Made by a program: the position numbers and the translations under genes. This document shows, one piece after another, positions 34,639 through 44,503 of a stretch of 64,000 bases of DNA. Positions within the stretch are counted from its first letter, which is position 1. Each line of letters begins with the position of its first letter. The DNA is from Alteromonadaceae bacterium Bs31 (GTDB lineage Bacteria > Pseudomonadota > Gammaproteobacteria > Pseudomonadales > Cellvibrionaceae), in the NCBI GenBank assembly GCA_900177435.1, contig FXAI01000004.1, positions 186,001 through 250,000 of the forward strand, read 5' to 3'. The notes below the pieces were generated by a model, which searched no databases, had not been told where the DNA came from, and saw only the letters and a list, made by a program, of their open reading frames with translations.

Positions 34639-34848
34639 TTATACCGGAGCGATATCTTCAGCTTGTGGGCCTTTTTGGCCTTGAGTAACAGTAAATTCTA
34701 CCGCCTGACCTTCAGCCAGCGTTTTGAAGCCTGAACCAGTAATTGCACTGAAATGAGCAAAAACGTCTGGGCCAGATTGTTGTTCGATAAAGCCGAAGCC
34801 TTTTGATTCGTTAAACCACTTTACGGTTCCGCGAGTTTTAGTAGACAT
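34639..34848 (-). CDS. Cold-shock protein, CspA family
   Basis: 69 residues forming one cold-shock OB-fold. RNP1 KGFGFIEQ and RNP2 VFAHFSAI are intact. It binds single-stranded RNA/DNA as an RNA chaperone. The leader of at least 150 bases on the minus strand is consistent with a regulated 5' UTR. Whether it is cold-induced cannot be read from the sequence. Confidence 0.93.
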   Translation of the reverse strand: MSTKTRGTVKWFNESKGFGFIEQQSGPDVFAHFSAITGSGFKTLAEGQAVEFTVTQGQKGPQAEDIAPV

Positions 34849-35215
34849 AAATTAACCTGAAATAAAAATAAAAAATTACTGTATGTGGGCAGGGAAAACG
34901 GAATGGAGACTGTAACTTAAATACTGCAGGAGGGAGCATCGCCAAGGCGACAACCAAATGTAGATGTAAATACGAGACTGTCTTTCGACCCGAGAAGGAC
35001 ACTACAGCAGTCGTTCTGGATTGTCCAGCAAAAGATAAAATACTTTAAAGTGGGGCGTTGTAATCCTCTTTATGTCAACCAAGCCGCTTGCTCTTGGGCA
35101 GGTCTGCGCCATGCTTGGCAGCCTTGATAGTATCTTCAAAAAGATCCAGATAATGTTTTTATCCGTATAAGGTGGGCGAGTGAAATAGTCTCTACCACAA
35201 TAAAAGGAAACCATA
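34849..35215. other. Intergenic region: csp leader and divergent promoters
   Basis: A gene-free 367 bases between the leftward csp gene and a rightward secreted-protein gene. The half next to csp is AT-rich and probably transcribed as its 5' UTR. No sigma-54 element, tRNA or sizeable hairpin seen. Confidence 0.4.
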
Positions 35216-36562
35216 ATGAGAATAATAGACCGCATTCGATTTCCGCTTAGTTTTATCAGCTTATTTACTCTGGCTGCCGAAAGCTTGGCGCATCTTCCAT
35301 CCTACGAAGGCGAACGCGTACGCAACGCTGGGCATTTTGCCACGGAGGGTTTTTCACAGCCTGTTCGCGGTGAATGTGATGTCAACGCATTTGGCCCTAC
35401 GGACCCCAATGCGGGTTCTGCCAATATCTATCTGGGTGCAGGAAACACACCTCCAAACTTTTTTTGCCTCTATGCTTCTCAGGACGATTGGAGCCCCCAA
35501 TATCCGGTGGATATTATTGAACAGTCGAGAACGCCGTCACCAGACTACGCTCAAACTCTGGACCCAAGTGCCAACCCGGGAGATACCTCCTATCTAGAAG
35601 AGGGCTATATTCCCTGTAACCCTAATGTGCCGGACCCTTTCCAATGTCCACGAGAGATTCGTAACCCAATGACCGGCCAGCTGATCTCCCTGCCTGGCAC
35701 CTGCATCGACGCAGCCAAGCCAGATGATCCCGCGTTGTGGCGGGAGAGAGAAGCGGCGGAAGAGCAAGGCCTTGAATTTGAAGCAGAGCCTGATGGTGTT
35801 TATCACTGTGCGATTCAAGCGGGTAGCCCGAGGCCTCGTACCAGTTCGGTACTTATGTCGACCTTGACGGGTATCGACGACGTCGATTGGGGTATCTATC
35901 GCTATGATCCGGTCTACGGCGAACAGCCTATTGTCGCTGCTCCGCAGGTGCCCGCCTGTGAAGAAAATCTCAAGCAGTTTGTTACCGTGGCTTACGCTGG
36001 GCCACTGGGTATGACAGACGCTCGAAGTGGTGAGGAGCTCTTTGTTCCTCTGCATGCTGCAGGCAGTTTACCCGAGGAAGTTGTCGACAACCTTCCCGAA
36101 GGCTACGGTATTAGGGTCGTTCGCCCAGACAGGTTTAAGCCCAGTTCGGAAAATCCTAGAATTGCGTATGCCTCGGGCTTTGCTCAGAACGCCTGGCTAC
36201 TGGCGCCACACTCAATAAAAGAGTGCATAGACAGCTTCGAAAAATGTTTATCGGTAGACGACTTACGCGCTCACTATCAAGGAAACGATATCTTTTTTAT
36301 TGATGAATCATTGCCGGTAGAATTAATGTTGATGTGGTGGGTTGACGACGAGGGCAAGTCGCGGCGCTGGCGTGACTACTTCAAAAAATACAAGCTGTAT
36401 GATGTTTCAATTACCACCGGAGTAGTAGATCAGTTTCTACTTGGCGACTTTATCAGTATTGGAACCACTGGACCATTTACAGGAAATGGCCGATACGTAC
36501 ACGGCCGTTGTGGTGATCCCCGAAAATATGGTCAGGTGGATTTAACCATAGAAACTAATTAA
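35216..36562 (+). CDS. Uncharacterised secreted protein, 448 aa
   Basis: A signal-peptide-like start (hydrophobic LSFISLFTLAAESLA, cleavage near residue 25) leads to a cysteine-containing, proline- and aspartate-rich protein. At least nine cysteines (CDVN, FFCLY, IPCNP, QCPRE, TCID, VYHCA, ACEEN, ECIDS, KCLSV, RCGDP) suggest disulfide bonds in the periplasm or outside. No catalytic motif or carbohydrate-binding module is recognised. It is isolated between csp and an HD-GYP-like gene. I do not recognise the family. Confidence 0.7.
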   Translation: MRIIDRIRFPLSFISLFTLAAESLAHLPSYEGERVRNAGHFATEGFSQPVRGECDVNAFGPTDPNAGSANIYLGAGNTPPNFFCLYASQDDWSPQYPVDIIEQSRTPSPDYAQTLDPSANPGDTSYLEEGYIPCNPNVPDPFQCPREIRNPMTGQLISLPGTCIDAAKPDDPALWREREAAEEQGLEFEAEPDGVYHCAIQAGSPRPRTSSVLMSTLTGIDDVDWGIYRYDPVYGEQPIVAAPQVPACEENLKQFVTVAYAGPLGMTDARSGEELFVPLHAAGSLPEEVVDNLPEGYGIRVVRPDRFKPSSENPRIAYASGFAQNAWLLAPHSIKECIDSFEKCLSVDDLRAHYQGNDIFFIDESLPVELMLMWWVDDEGKSRRWRDYFKKYKLYDVSITTGVVDQFLLGDFISIGTTGPFTGNGRYVHGRCGDPRKYGQVDLTIETN

Positions 36563-36584
36563 GCCGGCTGGGTAATTAGCTAGG

Positions 36585-36608
36585 GTGCGGTGCATGGATG
36601 TGCCGCAC
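36585..36608. terminator. Hairpin between convergent genes
   Basis: GTGCGG and CCGCAC pair around a 12-base loop, 22 bases after the secreted-protein stop. No T run follows, so function as a terminator is tentative. Confidence 0.3.
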
Positions 36609-36734
36609 ATAGTCAACAGCTTAGCTGCGGTAGCAAGCGATATTAAGGGCAAAAAAAGGGATGGACCTTATTTTCTTGAGGTGGTGTAGCGGAACGGCAG
36701 TCAGACGAACAAAATAGCTCTTTTAACTATGGTG

Positions 36735-38048
36735 CTAGTACCTTAAGCCAAATTCCATGGGCAGGTTTAGCACATCTACCAGAGATCTATCACAAAGTTG
36801 CCTTGGTTGGTGAAAGGCGATATTTCTGACAATATTCATCGCCAATGTGATGCGCTCGTACCAGGTGTCTGATTTACTTTTTATCATCAAACTCGCTTTG
36901 TCCCGAATACTTTTGTCATTGAGTAGGCCCAGAATTTTTTCCAGCAACTGGTTTGCTTCATCACTGGGTATATCCATGGATCTGAAATCACCTTCGCCAA
37001 AAATAGAAGAAAATACTTTAATCACATCTTCTCTATAGCGAGGCTTTACATTCCCTTGCCCCAGAACAAAGCCGCAGGTAATAGAGAACGCGAGTGTAGG
37101 GCTGTAGTCGGATAGGAAGCCGAAATACAGGTCGCTAATGCCAGAAATTTGAGCGACTTTGGGTATGCCATTTTCAATTTGTTGCATCACTAGCGGGTGG
37201 CGCATTCTCGCTAGGGGCCCTGAGCCGTCTATGAACTCATGGTGCACAACAATGGAAGATAAGAAATCAGGGCAAAATAAATTACTGGTATCTTTTTCTT
37301 TATCAAGCTCATTAAACAGCTGGTGGGTAACAAGAGGGTGCATAACTTCGAAATTGGATATCTGTTCTGACAGGCGCGTATATCCGACATCCTTGATAAT
37401 CCCCAGCACTGCCAGGTCGGTTTTTTCCTTTTCGCTGAGATTCAGTTGATTCGCAATCTCCATCATAAAGTACAAAGCGCATTGGTTTTGTATAAATTTA
37501 TCCTTCCATTCTTCGCTTTGGGTGTATACAGCCAAATGCAATTTGGCAGCCTCTGGTAGATTAACTGAACTGATCATGGAAAAGATTTGCTTGGAGATGC
37601 TGTTTAGATCAAGGTTTTCCAGTACTGGATACCTGGAAATCAGGCTGGGAATATCTTTTTCGAAATTACACCAGTCGGGCTGGTCGTCCCATGTTTCAGA
37701 TTTTACGATATCTGAAATGGAATTTACCCTCACGCACTCCAGCTCTATGAACGATTCCATTCCAGTGGGAATATCACCGTGAAAAAAGAAGTGGGAGTCC
37801 TGATATTTATACAAATCTACATCAAGCAAGGCCTCGATAACGCGCTTGGAAAAGTCGATATCTTTCTGTATGTAGGGAGAGCCATTAAGTTGTTGGATCA
37901 GAGCCTCAACACTGCTGCTGTATGAGTTCAGGCGGTATATGGGAACAATGCTTGAACAGCCCGAGGAGAATATCTGTTCTCGGTAGTAACGCTCTGTGGA
38001 GTTAATGGACTTCTTTACATTTTCATCGAATTTTTCTGCCTCGTTCAT
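36735..38048 (-). CDS. Degenerate HD-GYP-like protein, 437 aa
   Basis: The C-terminal half (about 210-400) has the helical layout of HD-GYP c-di-GMP phosphodiesterases: LAVLGIIKDVGYTRL, MHPLVTHQLF and VVHHEFIDGSGPLARM. The defining HD pair is replaced by KD and the GYP triplet by GP, so the metal site is incomplete. The N-terminal 200 residues resemble the divergent region before some HD-GYP domains. No signal peptide. It may bind c-di-GMP or act as an adaptor without catalysis; retained activity is possible but unlikely. Confidence 0.7.
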   Translation of the reverse strand: MNEAEKFDENVKKSINSTERYYREQIFSSGCSSIVPIYRLNSYSSSVEALIQQLNGSPYIQKDIDFSKRVIEALLDVDLYKYQDSHFFFHGDIPTGMESFIELECVRVNSISDIVKSETWDDQPDWCNFEKDIPSLISRYPVLENLDLNSISKQIFSMISSVNLPEAAKLHLAVYTQSEEWKDKFIQNQCALYFMMEIANQLNLSEKEKTDLAVLGIIKDVGYTRLSEQISNFEVMHPLVTHQLFNELDKEKDTSNLFCPDFLSSIVVHHEFIDGSGPLARMRHPLVMQQIENGIPKVAQISGISDLYFGFLSDYSPTLAFSITCGFVLGQGNVKPRYREDVIKVFSSIFGEGDFRSMDIPSDEANQLLEKILGLLNDKSIRDKASLMIKSKSDTWYERITLAMNIVRNIAFHQPRQLCDRSLVDVLNLPMEFGLRY

Positions 38049-39406
38049 TCTTTGATGTTTCCAAGTTCTTAGGTCGATTTTCGGCTAATGGCCAGATAGG
38101 TGGGGAGAGTTATAACGATCCCTAAGCAATATAGTAAAAAATGCTTATAGACGCCAATAGTCAATTGTTATCATTGGCCGGTTATAAAAATAGTACTGGT
38201 CTCTGTGTTTGGATAGATCTTTAGGTTATTAGCTGTTGGTTTCTTGCCACTCATAGTGAGAAATGTTGCAAAGCAACTGCAGAGTGCTACAAAGCTGTGC
38301 AGGTTTTAGTTAGTGCTTGTGATTTTAAGTAAAAAGAGGAGATGGTGCTGGGTTAATAAATAGCAGTGATGATCCGGCTCTAAAATCGGAAGGCTATGTA
38401 AGGAAAAGGTTTTAGCGATTGTCTATGAATTCGATTGGCTGGAAACCAAAAAGCGTAAAGCCAATATATTTGTAGGTGTATAGTGCAAGTCGCAATTTGA
38501 CGTTAGGCCTTCTTATGGGGAAGGGGCCAGGTGATACTCGTAAAATTGAGTACGACAGCATTTATTGTTCTTCTTCCTGCCGCACTCTAATCTTGATAGG
38601 GATAATAGTACGCTGAACTACCGTGCACGTTTCAGCGGGGTGCATTCTAACCATGTGGCGAATTTCTTATAAGAATTTGTTCACACTACAGGGCTTTATA
38701 TTTCAATAAATGGGGTGGTTAATGTGAAGCTATGATGTAAATCACCTTTTAGCTGTTAACTGAGGTGTATTAACTCTCTCTTTCTATAAATTCTATTGCG
38801 TTATAGAGCTGGCTGGATTCATCTGCCTGTGGTGTAAAGCTTATTTTGTTAAGTACATTTGGGTTTTTAACGTCACTTTCTCTTGCTGGGGAGAAAAGGG
38901 GCGACTTTTATTTTCTTGTGTTGGCGCCCCAATCTACCTTTTGTAAGTGAGAACGAAAAAACTCTCGGTACAATGAATACAAAATAGTTGAGATCCACAT
39001 TCGGGCCTTAAGCTCTGGATTAATACTTCCCCACTAAAGCCTGAAATAAAGTGAGACAATTATTGTTCTGTATTTTGCAGGGGCGAGATAGTTTGTGATT
39101 AATTATTAGCCATTATTGAATGGTTGCGGTAATTGCTGTTTGCAGAAACTTTTATTGTGTCTTCCTCTATGTTAGCCGCCAATAGCTTTCACAATAGGAC
39201 GTGTGCACTGTGTTTGGCTAGGGCCGATTAGGTTCTTTATGCTCTGGTTTGGTGCCAGAATATCGCACATAATACGCGCTCGACTGTTGAGCATACGCTT
39301 AACTAATCAGAGGTTCCTTCGTAGCGTAGAACACTGATTGTTTCTGCTGAACACATGCTTGAATTGCTATCTGCGCGTCCTGCGTATTTAAAATGGAGAA
39401 TAGACT
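38049..39406. other. 1.36-kb stretch without a convincing gene
   Basis: No long ORF, tRNA, transposase remnant or clear hairpin is visible on either strand. The bases next to 38048 should contain the promoter of the HD-GYP-like gene, and those before 39407 that of the YSC84 gene. The rest could be a decayed gene, a small RNA or a long leader; the sequence gives no decisive sign. Confidence 0.4.
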
Positions 39407-40003
39407 ATGAAACACCTGAGCCACATCATAATTTCAGTATTGTTGGTACTGCCGTTGTCTTTTGCCTACGGCGGAGAAGGCAAGGATGAAAAATACGCTG
39501 AATCTTTGGCTACGTTCAAAGAAAACCCCATAGTACAAAAGTTCTTATCTAAGGCTTATGGCTACGCCTTGTTCCCAACCATTGGTAAAGGAGGCCTCGG
39601 TATTGGCGGTGCTCACGGAAAGGGCCGGGTCTATAAAAGCGGCACCGAAACCGGCACAACAAAAATGACTCAAATAACCATAGGTTTCCAGGCTGGAGGC
39701 CAAGCCTACAGTCAAATTATTCTGTTTGAAAACAAAAAATCTTTCGATAAGTTTACTTCGGGTGAATTCGAGTTTGGCGCACAAGCCACTGCGGTGGCAA
39801 TAAAAGCCTCTGCCGGGGCGGCAGCCGGAACAACAGGGAATACCGCTGGTGCCACCTCAAAAGGTGACGCAGGCAAGCAAACCGCGGAATGGGTCAACAA
39901 TATGGTTGTCTTTACCTATGCTAAAGGCGGTCTAATGTATGAGGCATCTTTGGGTGGTCAGAAGTTCAGCTACAAGAGCAAAGGCGAATCCAAGAAAAAG
40001 TAG
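39407..40003 (+). CDS. YSC84/SYLF-domain secreted lipid-binding protein
   Basis: 198 residues with an N-terminal signal peptide (about 22 residues, ending FAYG) and a SYLF/YSC84 domain: AYGYALFPTIGKGGLGIGGAHGKG, FQAGGQAYSQIILFENKKSF and a final FTYAKGGLMYEASLGGQKF. SYLF domains bind phosphoinositides or other lipids in eukaryotes; bacterial members are envelope proteins of unclear role. An Ala/Gly/Thr-rich loop sits at about 125-155. Confidence 0.85.
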   Translation: MKHLSHIIISVLLVLPLSFAYGGEGKDEKYAESLATFKENPIVQKFLSKAYGYALFPTIGKGGLGIGGAHGKGRVYKSGTETGTTKMTQITIGFQAGGQAYSQIILFENKKSFDKFTSGEFEFGAQATAVAIKASAGAAAGTTGNTAGATSKGDAGKQTAEWVNNMVVFTYAKGGLMYEASLGGQKFSYKSKGESKKK

Positions 40004-40104
40004 CAGGGCCCGGGGCTTTCGCTTCCCTCAGCTCAAAGGCGAAATTAAAAAAAGAGAAAAGGGGAGAGATCCCCTTTTTCTCTTTAGCGATTAAAATTAG
40101 AACC

Positions 40105-40440
40105 TTACTTCTTTTTCCACCCAACACCTGGCACATTGATATAGTGCCCGGCTGCTGTTTTCTCAAACGCTTTTTTGCCGGCCAGGTTTTCGACTGCCTC
40201 CAGGGAAATACCTTGGCTTTTAGCTATCTCCATGTATTTGGCTTTGCGTTTACTGTTTATGTCTTTAATGAGTGCTGCGGCTTCCGAGGAAGCCTGCCCC
40301 TTAGGTGAGCCCAAATAGCCGGTGGCCATTTCTCCCACCAGGCCCTGGCTTTTGGCGTCCTGTAGGGAAATGGCATGGGCAGGCAGTACAATAAATGCGG
40401 TGGCCAGCAGGGTAATTATAATATTTTGTAGTGCTTTCAT
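40105..40440 (-). CDS. ydbL: YdbL-family periplasmic protein (DUF1318)
   Basis: 111 residues with a Sec signal peptide (ending AHA) and a small helical domain containing LQDAKSQGLVGEMATGYLG and the C-terminal NVPGVGWKKK. It is the last gene of the ydbH-ynbE-ydbL operon. In E. coli YdbL is thought to modulate or chaperone the YdbH-YnbE phospholipid conduit. Confidence 0.9.
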   Translation of the reverse strand: MKALQNIIITLLATAFIVLPAHAISLQDAKSQGLVGEMATGYLGSPKGQASSEAAALIKDINSKRKAKYMEIAKSQGISLEAVENLAGKKAFEKTAAGHYINVPGVGWKKK

Positions 40441-40449
40441 ATCGTCCTC

Positions 40450-40641
40450 CTAAAATAGTCCGGAATCATCAGACAGGATTGAATCCAATTCTTTATCAAC
40501 TTTAATGCGAATTTCGTGCTCGATTTTTACGTTTAGGTTGATGGTTATGGGTTTGTCCGACGGTTCCACTCTAACCGTTGGGCTACAGGCCGCAAAAGTG
40601 AGCAGTAGTAGCAGGGGTATGCCCAGCGCAATAATACGCAT
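40450..40641 (-). CDS. ynbE: YnbE-family outer-membrane lipoprotein
   Basis: 63 residues. The lipoprotein signal ends in TFAAC, with Cys19 as acylation site, followed by a short mature part (VRVEPSDKPITINLNVKIEH). ATG 40641 is chosen since it gives a standard lipobox; longer in-frame starts overlap ydbH. In E. coli YnbE multimers complete a beta-sheet bridge between YdbH and the outer membrane for phospholipid transport. Confidence 0.9.
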   Translation of the reverse strand: MRIIALGIPLLLLLTFAACSPTVRVEPSDKPITINLNVKIEHEIRIKVDKELDSILSDDSGLF

Positions 40642-40651
40642 TGTAGTTCTC

Positions 40652-43324
40652 CTAGTATGAGTTTTTGCAGAAAGCGGTGTTCTCACTTCCTGCGGTTCGA
40701 TCAAAGGTTTTTTCAAAATAAGCTTCCAGTCCTGCTCTTAAGCGCATCAATTGAATTGATGAAAGTAAAGGTACTTCTGTATTCAAATTTAGCTCGATTT
40801 CCTGCCCTCCGGGGATATCCGGGTTGGTACCCGAAATTTTTGAGCGCAGCATTAGATTGCTATCGGCATATCCGGTTTCCGTTTCAAGTTTGTGATAGTG
40901 AAAATTTTTAAGTACATCTAAAGTAAGTTTTAGCTGAGCATTCAGGCTTGCATCGTCGCTCAACACGCTAGTGTAGCTGATCACTCCATCGCGCGTATTA
41001 AGTAGTGTGCCCTTACTTAGCGAAAACTCGCCATCAGCAGAAATAGAAACAGGTTGGTGTCCGCTAAGGCTTCCATTGATGTTCAGGCCTTCAATACCCT
41101 GGCTTTGAACAATTTGTGCTAAATCGATGCCTTCTATATCAACAGTGATTTCAGCATCCTGCCCCTGTTGCCAGTGCTGATTTTCTGTGCTGATCTTTCC
41201 GTCAAATACTGAGGCTGTAAATGAGTGGATGGCGAGGGCTCTTGTCTCTGCGCCTGCCACTAGTTTAAGGTCTGCCTCAAGGTCTGAAATATCAGTTCCC
41301 ATGTTCAAGGTCTTTATTCCCAGCTTTAATGTGAATTCGTCTGCTAATTTTGCATCGATATTACTGAACGAAAGCTGAATATCATCAAAGCTACCAAGTG
41401 TGCCCTCAGCATAGGCGTTGTTTAGCCTAAAACCTATAATGGGCCCAGAGGCGGACTCCATATCCCATTTTAGCCCAAGGTCCGCGTTACCGCTGACGAT
41501 GTCGTTGGCAAATTTCATGTCTAGCCAGTTCGCCAAACTATTGTGCCCGTAAAAAGTACGCTGGCTGTTCAATTGCAGATGACGAAAACCTTTCAGGCTG
41601 CCAGTGCTGAGTGTTTCTCCACATTGATTCAGCAGCTTGATGTCTATGCTGGCGTTTTCGTCCAGCAGCTGAGAGAAGCCCTCACCCTTAGCGATGGTTT
41701 CAGAAAGTGCTGTGAGAGTGTAGGGGGGGATGTGGTAGTCGTCGTTGGCATCTGCCAGGTTGATGGCGAGTTGCTGGTTGCTTAACTCAGTTTGAAAGCG
41801 ATCATCATGCTGCGAAAGCCTCACGCTCATAGATACTGGTGAGAGGCGGAAATTTTCTGCTTCTGCTTTGTCGGCACTTATCTCCAGTAAGACAGAACGT
41901 GGCAGTAATTCAGTCCGGCTTATCTCAATGGTTTGCCGGGGTAGCTGAATATGGGGGTTCGTTATGGAGCCGAAGTCAGCATTAATTTCTTGTGCCTTGA
42001 AGACAGCGTTCTGCTCGATAGTGAGATAGATGTTTTCGTCATCCAGGCCCAGGATCACAGGCAATTCCAGCGTTGCCTGTTTCAGTTGTGGCATGGTATC
42101 GTAAGCTAAGCTATGGGTAACTTTACTTATATCGGCCTTTAGTAAGAGCTTGGAGCTAAAGTTGAAGCTGTCTTCGCCCATTACTATCCTTAGCTCTGGC
42201 TGGCTTAAGAGGGCAGTGCCGACTTTAGCTTTATTCATTTCAACTTCAGCTAAAATCGAGCTGCCTCTATCAAGGGTGATTGCAGTTCCCACTGTGCTTA
42301 TTAGCGGTGTTTCACTGCTTAATCTTAGGTCATATTCTGTGGTTTGATGATTTAGCTGAAGATGAAGCAGGGCATTATTTTTGTTGCCGTTTTGCAGAAC
42401 CAGTTTGATACTTTCATCTTCTGTTGTTGCACTGAATTGAGAGTCCAGCCTTGCCGTTAAACCCTTAGATTGCTGAGTTAGAAGCAGTTGGATAAGGCCC
42501 TCAATTGAAACGCCCCCCTCGGCCATCAGTTTTGACAGGGGAATGTCTGGCAGAGTAGCGCTGATTTCAGCGCTTAGCTGGCCCTCAATGTCTCTGAATT
42601 CAGGGCCATATTGAGCCTCAATTAGCGTTTCTAGCTGGCTGAGCTCATCTAATTTCAGCCGGGAATTTGCTGAGATTATTTCACCTTGTTGCAGTATGTT
42701 TGCTGTTAAGTAAATATAGGGTAGTGCTTTTTCTGTAGTGCTTGCTTGCAATGTTATGGAATTATCACGCTGAAGCGTCAGCTTTGCATAAGCACTGCTG
42801 CTTATCTTGTCTTGCGCAATGGTCACCTTGCTTGTTACTGCTGCAGTCTGCTCACCAAGGCTCACTTGAAGATTTTCCGCCGTAAGCGTGGTAAGGCTAC
42901 ACTGTAAACATTCAAAATTATGAATATGGGCGTTTATTTGCGGGAGCTTGTTTAATAAAGCACTTGGCAGGTAGCTAGATATTGACGGCTCAAACGCGTC
43001 TTTTTCTGTGTGTGCCTGAGCGCTTAGGTCGGCTACTACCGAGCTGACTGCTATATCAAATTGCTTGATAGATGCACCCATGTTAACCGCCAGCTCTTTC
43101 ACTAGCAGTTTTTCTCCGGAGCTCAGCGTCACTTCTAGTTCATTTATATAAATATGTTTCCATTGCGGCCGCTGTAGTTTTAGCGTTTTTACATCAAGGC
43201 CATAGTCTCGCAGTAAGTGCTTGGCGAGGGGTTTTGCGTAGTGTGGTGAAAAAAACCATAGCGAGGCAGGAGTTAGTACGAATAGTACTAGCAGTAGCAG
43301 CAGTGAGTAAAAGAGTTTGCGCAC
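40652..43324 (-). CDS. ydbH: Intermembrane phospholipid transport protein YdbH (AsmA-like)
   Basis: 890 residues. An N-terminal membrane anchor (LFYSLLLLLVLFVLTPASLWFF) is followed by a long repetitive beta-rich region and the YdbH C-terminal domain (SLSGHQPVSISADGEFSLSKG, LLNTRDGVISYTS, GQEIELNLNTEVPLLSSI). YdbH is one of three AsmA-like conduits with TamB and YhdP that move phospholipids between membranes. Its start is a GTG at 43324 with GGAAG upstream. It leads the three-gene operon with ynbE and ydbL. Confidence 0.9.
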   Translation of the reverse strand: MRKLFYSLLLLLVLFVLTPASLWFFSPHYAKPLAKHLLRDYGLDVKTLKLQRPQWKHIYINELEVTLSSGEKLLVKELAVNMGASIKQFDIAVSSVVADLSAQAHTEKDAFEPSISSYLPSALLNKLPQINAHIHNFECLQCSLTTLTAENLQVSLGEQTAAVTSKVTIAQDKISSSAYAKLTLQRDNSITLQASTTEKALPYIYLTANILQQGEIISANSRLKLDELSQLETLIEAQYGPEFRDIEGQLSAEISATLPDIPLSKLMAEGGVSIEGLIQLLLTQQSKGLTARLDSQFSATTEDESIKLVLQNGNKNNALLHLQLNHQTTEYDLRLSSETPLISTVGTAITLDRGSSILAEVEMNKAKVGTALLSQPELRIVMGEDSFNFSSKLLLKADISKVTHSLAYDTMPQLKQATLELPVILGLDDENIYLTIEQNAVFKAQEINADFGSITNPHIQLPRQTIEISRTELLPRSVLLEISADKAEAENFRLSPVSMSVRLSQHDDRFQTELSNQQLAINLADANDDYHIPPYTLTALSETIAKGEGFSQLLDENASIDIKLLNQCGETLSTGSLKGFRHLQLNSQRTFYGHNSLANWLDMKFANDIVSGNADLGLKWDMESASGPIIGFRLNNAYAEGTLGSFDDIQLSFSNIDAKLADEFTLKLGIKTLNMGTDISDLEADLKLVAGAETRALAIHSFTASVFDGKISTENQHWQQGQDAEITVDIEGIDLAQIVQSQGIEGLNINGSLSGHQPVSISADGEFSLSKGTLLNTRDGVISYTSVLSDDASLNAQLKLTLDVLKNFHYHKLETETGYADSNLMLRSKISGTNPDIPGGQEIELNLNTEVPLLSSIQLMRLRAGLEAYFEKTFDRTAGSENTAFCKNSY

Positions 43325-43417
43325 AAGTGCTTCCTTGTTTTGCTGTTTTTCTCGCGCTATTTAGCGTTTTCCCAATTTACATGGGTTCACACTGTTTTGG
43401 ATTAAGCTGTTAGCAAT

Positions 43418-44503
43418 TTACGATTTTTTGAGCCCAATTTTAGTAAACGCCTTAGAGAAATCCATACTGGCAAGACTAAAGGCCCCGACAATGTATAGAG
43501 TAAGGGTTAAAATTTGCAATATGCGTGTAACAAACTTCTCTAATGCGGTGGCATCCGCAGATAACAGCGCCGAGCCTACCAGCAATACTACCGTTGATAA
43601 CACCATTCCTGCGAGAGGTGAAAGCTTGTGATCAGAAAACGCAGTTTGTGCGCATAAGGACGCAACGATGAAGGTTAGCATTAGCATAAAGCCATAACTG
43701 GGTACAAAAATAAGCATAGAGAATATTACCCCTGCAACTATTCCGCCCAAGGTATTTCCAACAATTAAGGCAAGACAGCCTTTGTAGCCAGTTTGCAAAT
43801 CGGGGTTTTGAGCCAGCATCACCGCGAAAATCATTATTAAGGCTGAGTTGGTGAGTTCCATTGTAAACACGATAAGCACAACCGGCATTACCGCGATTAG
43901 ACTGGTAAGCGTCATTTTAACCCGCTGCGCAACAGGCTTCCCCTCTTGTACTTCGAGCGCGTCTGCGTTTTCAATTTGTTGCTCAGTTATATCGTTGTCT
44001 GGTAGCAGGCCGTGTAATAGCCAATTGATCAGCAAGGCTAGTAAAGCAGCAAAGAGTAAGCCAAAGGCGACCAATAGCGAAAGCCCAAAGCTTTGCTGGG
44101 CGAGCAGGGGTAGCAGGGTGCAACAAATAAGCAACAACACGACCAAGAAGGGAGAAAAACCACCGCTGTTAAGATAAAAAATATTCATTAGGGCCACACC
44201 GATAACGAGCATGCATATTACCGGGTAGTCGATTAAAAACCAGCTGATGGTTAAACCTGCAATGCAGGCAAGTACGATCACAATCAGCAAGCTTATTCCC
44301 TGCTTTAGCCCAGGGCAGGGTTTATTACCGTTCATAAATGAGGTGGTGAGGACGGGGGTAATAAAGGCCAGCGGCCAGGCAAAGGCTTGTGCAATAGCCA
44401 TGGCCAAAGTAACACCAAGGCTAAGGCGTAACGTACGAATGTGCGCCGGTTTCCAGTTAAGGCGCCACACCGGTAACGAAGGGATTCTTGCGAGCCTGTT
44501 CAT
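43418..44503 (-). CDS. DUF2955 (FUSC-like) inner-membrane permease
   Basis: 361 residues with about ten transmembrane helices, most in two bundles separated by a hydrophilic segment (PDNDITEQQIENADALEVQE). It belongs to DUF2955, a FUSC-like family that usually pairs with an HlyD-type adaptor, as in aromatic-acid efflux (AaeB) systems. The start overlaps the adaptor gene stop (TAATG). Substrate unknown. Confidence 0.82.
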   Translation of the reverse strand: MNRLARIPSLPVWRLNWKPAHIRTLRLSLGVTLAMAIAQAFAWPLAFITPVLTTSFMNGNKPCPGLKQGISLLIVIVLACIAGLTISWFLIDYPVICMLVIGVALMNIFYLNSGGFSPFLVVLLLICCTLLPLLAQQSFGLSLLVAFGLLFAALLALLINWLLHGLLPDNDITEQQIENADALEVQEGKPVAQRVKMTLTSLIAVMPVVLIVFTMELTNSALIMIFAVMLAQNPDLQTGYKGCLALIVGNTLGGIVAGVIFSMLIFVPSYGFMLMLTFIVASLCAQTAFSDHKLSPLAGMVLSTVVLLVGSALLSADATALEKFVTRILQILTLTLYIVGAFSLASMDFSKAFTKIGLKKS

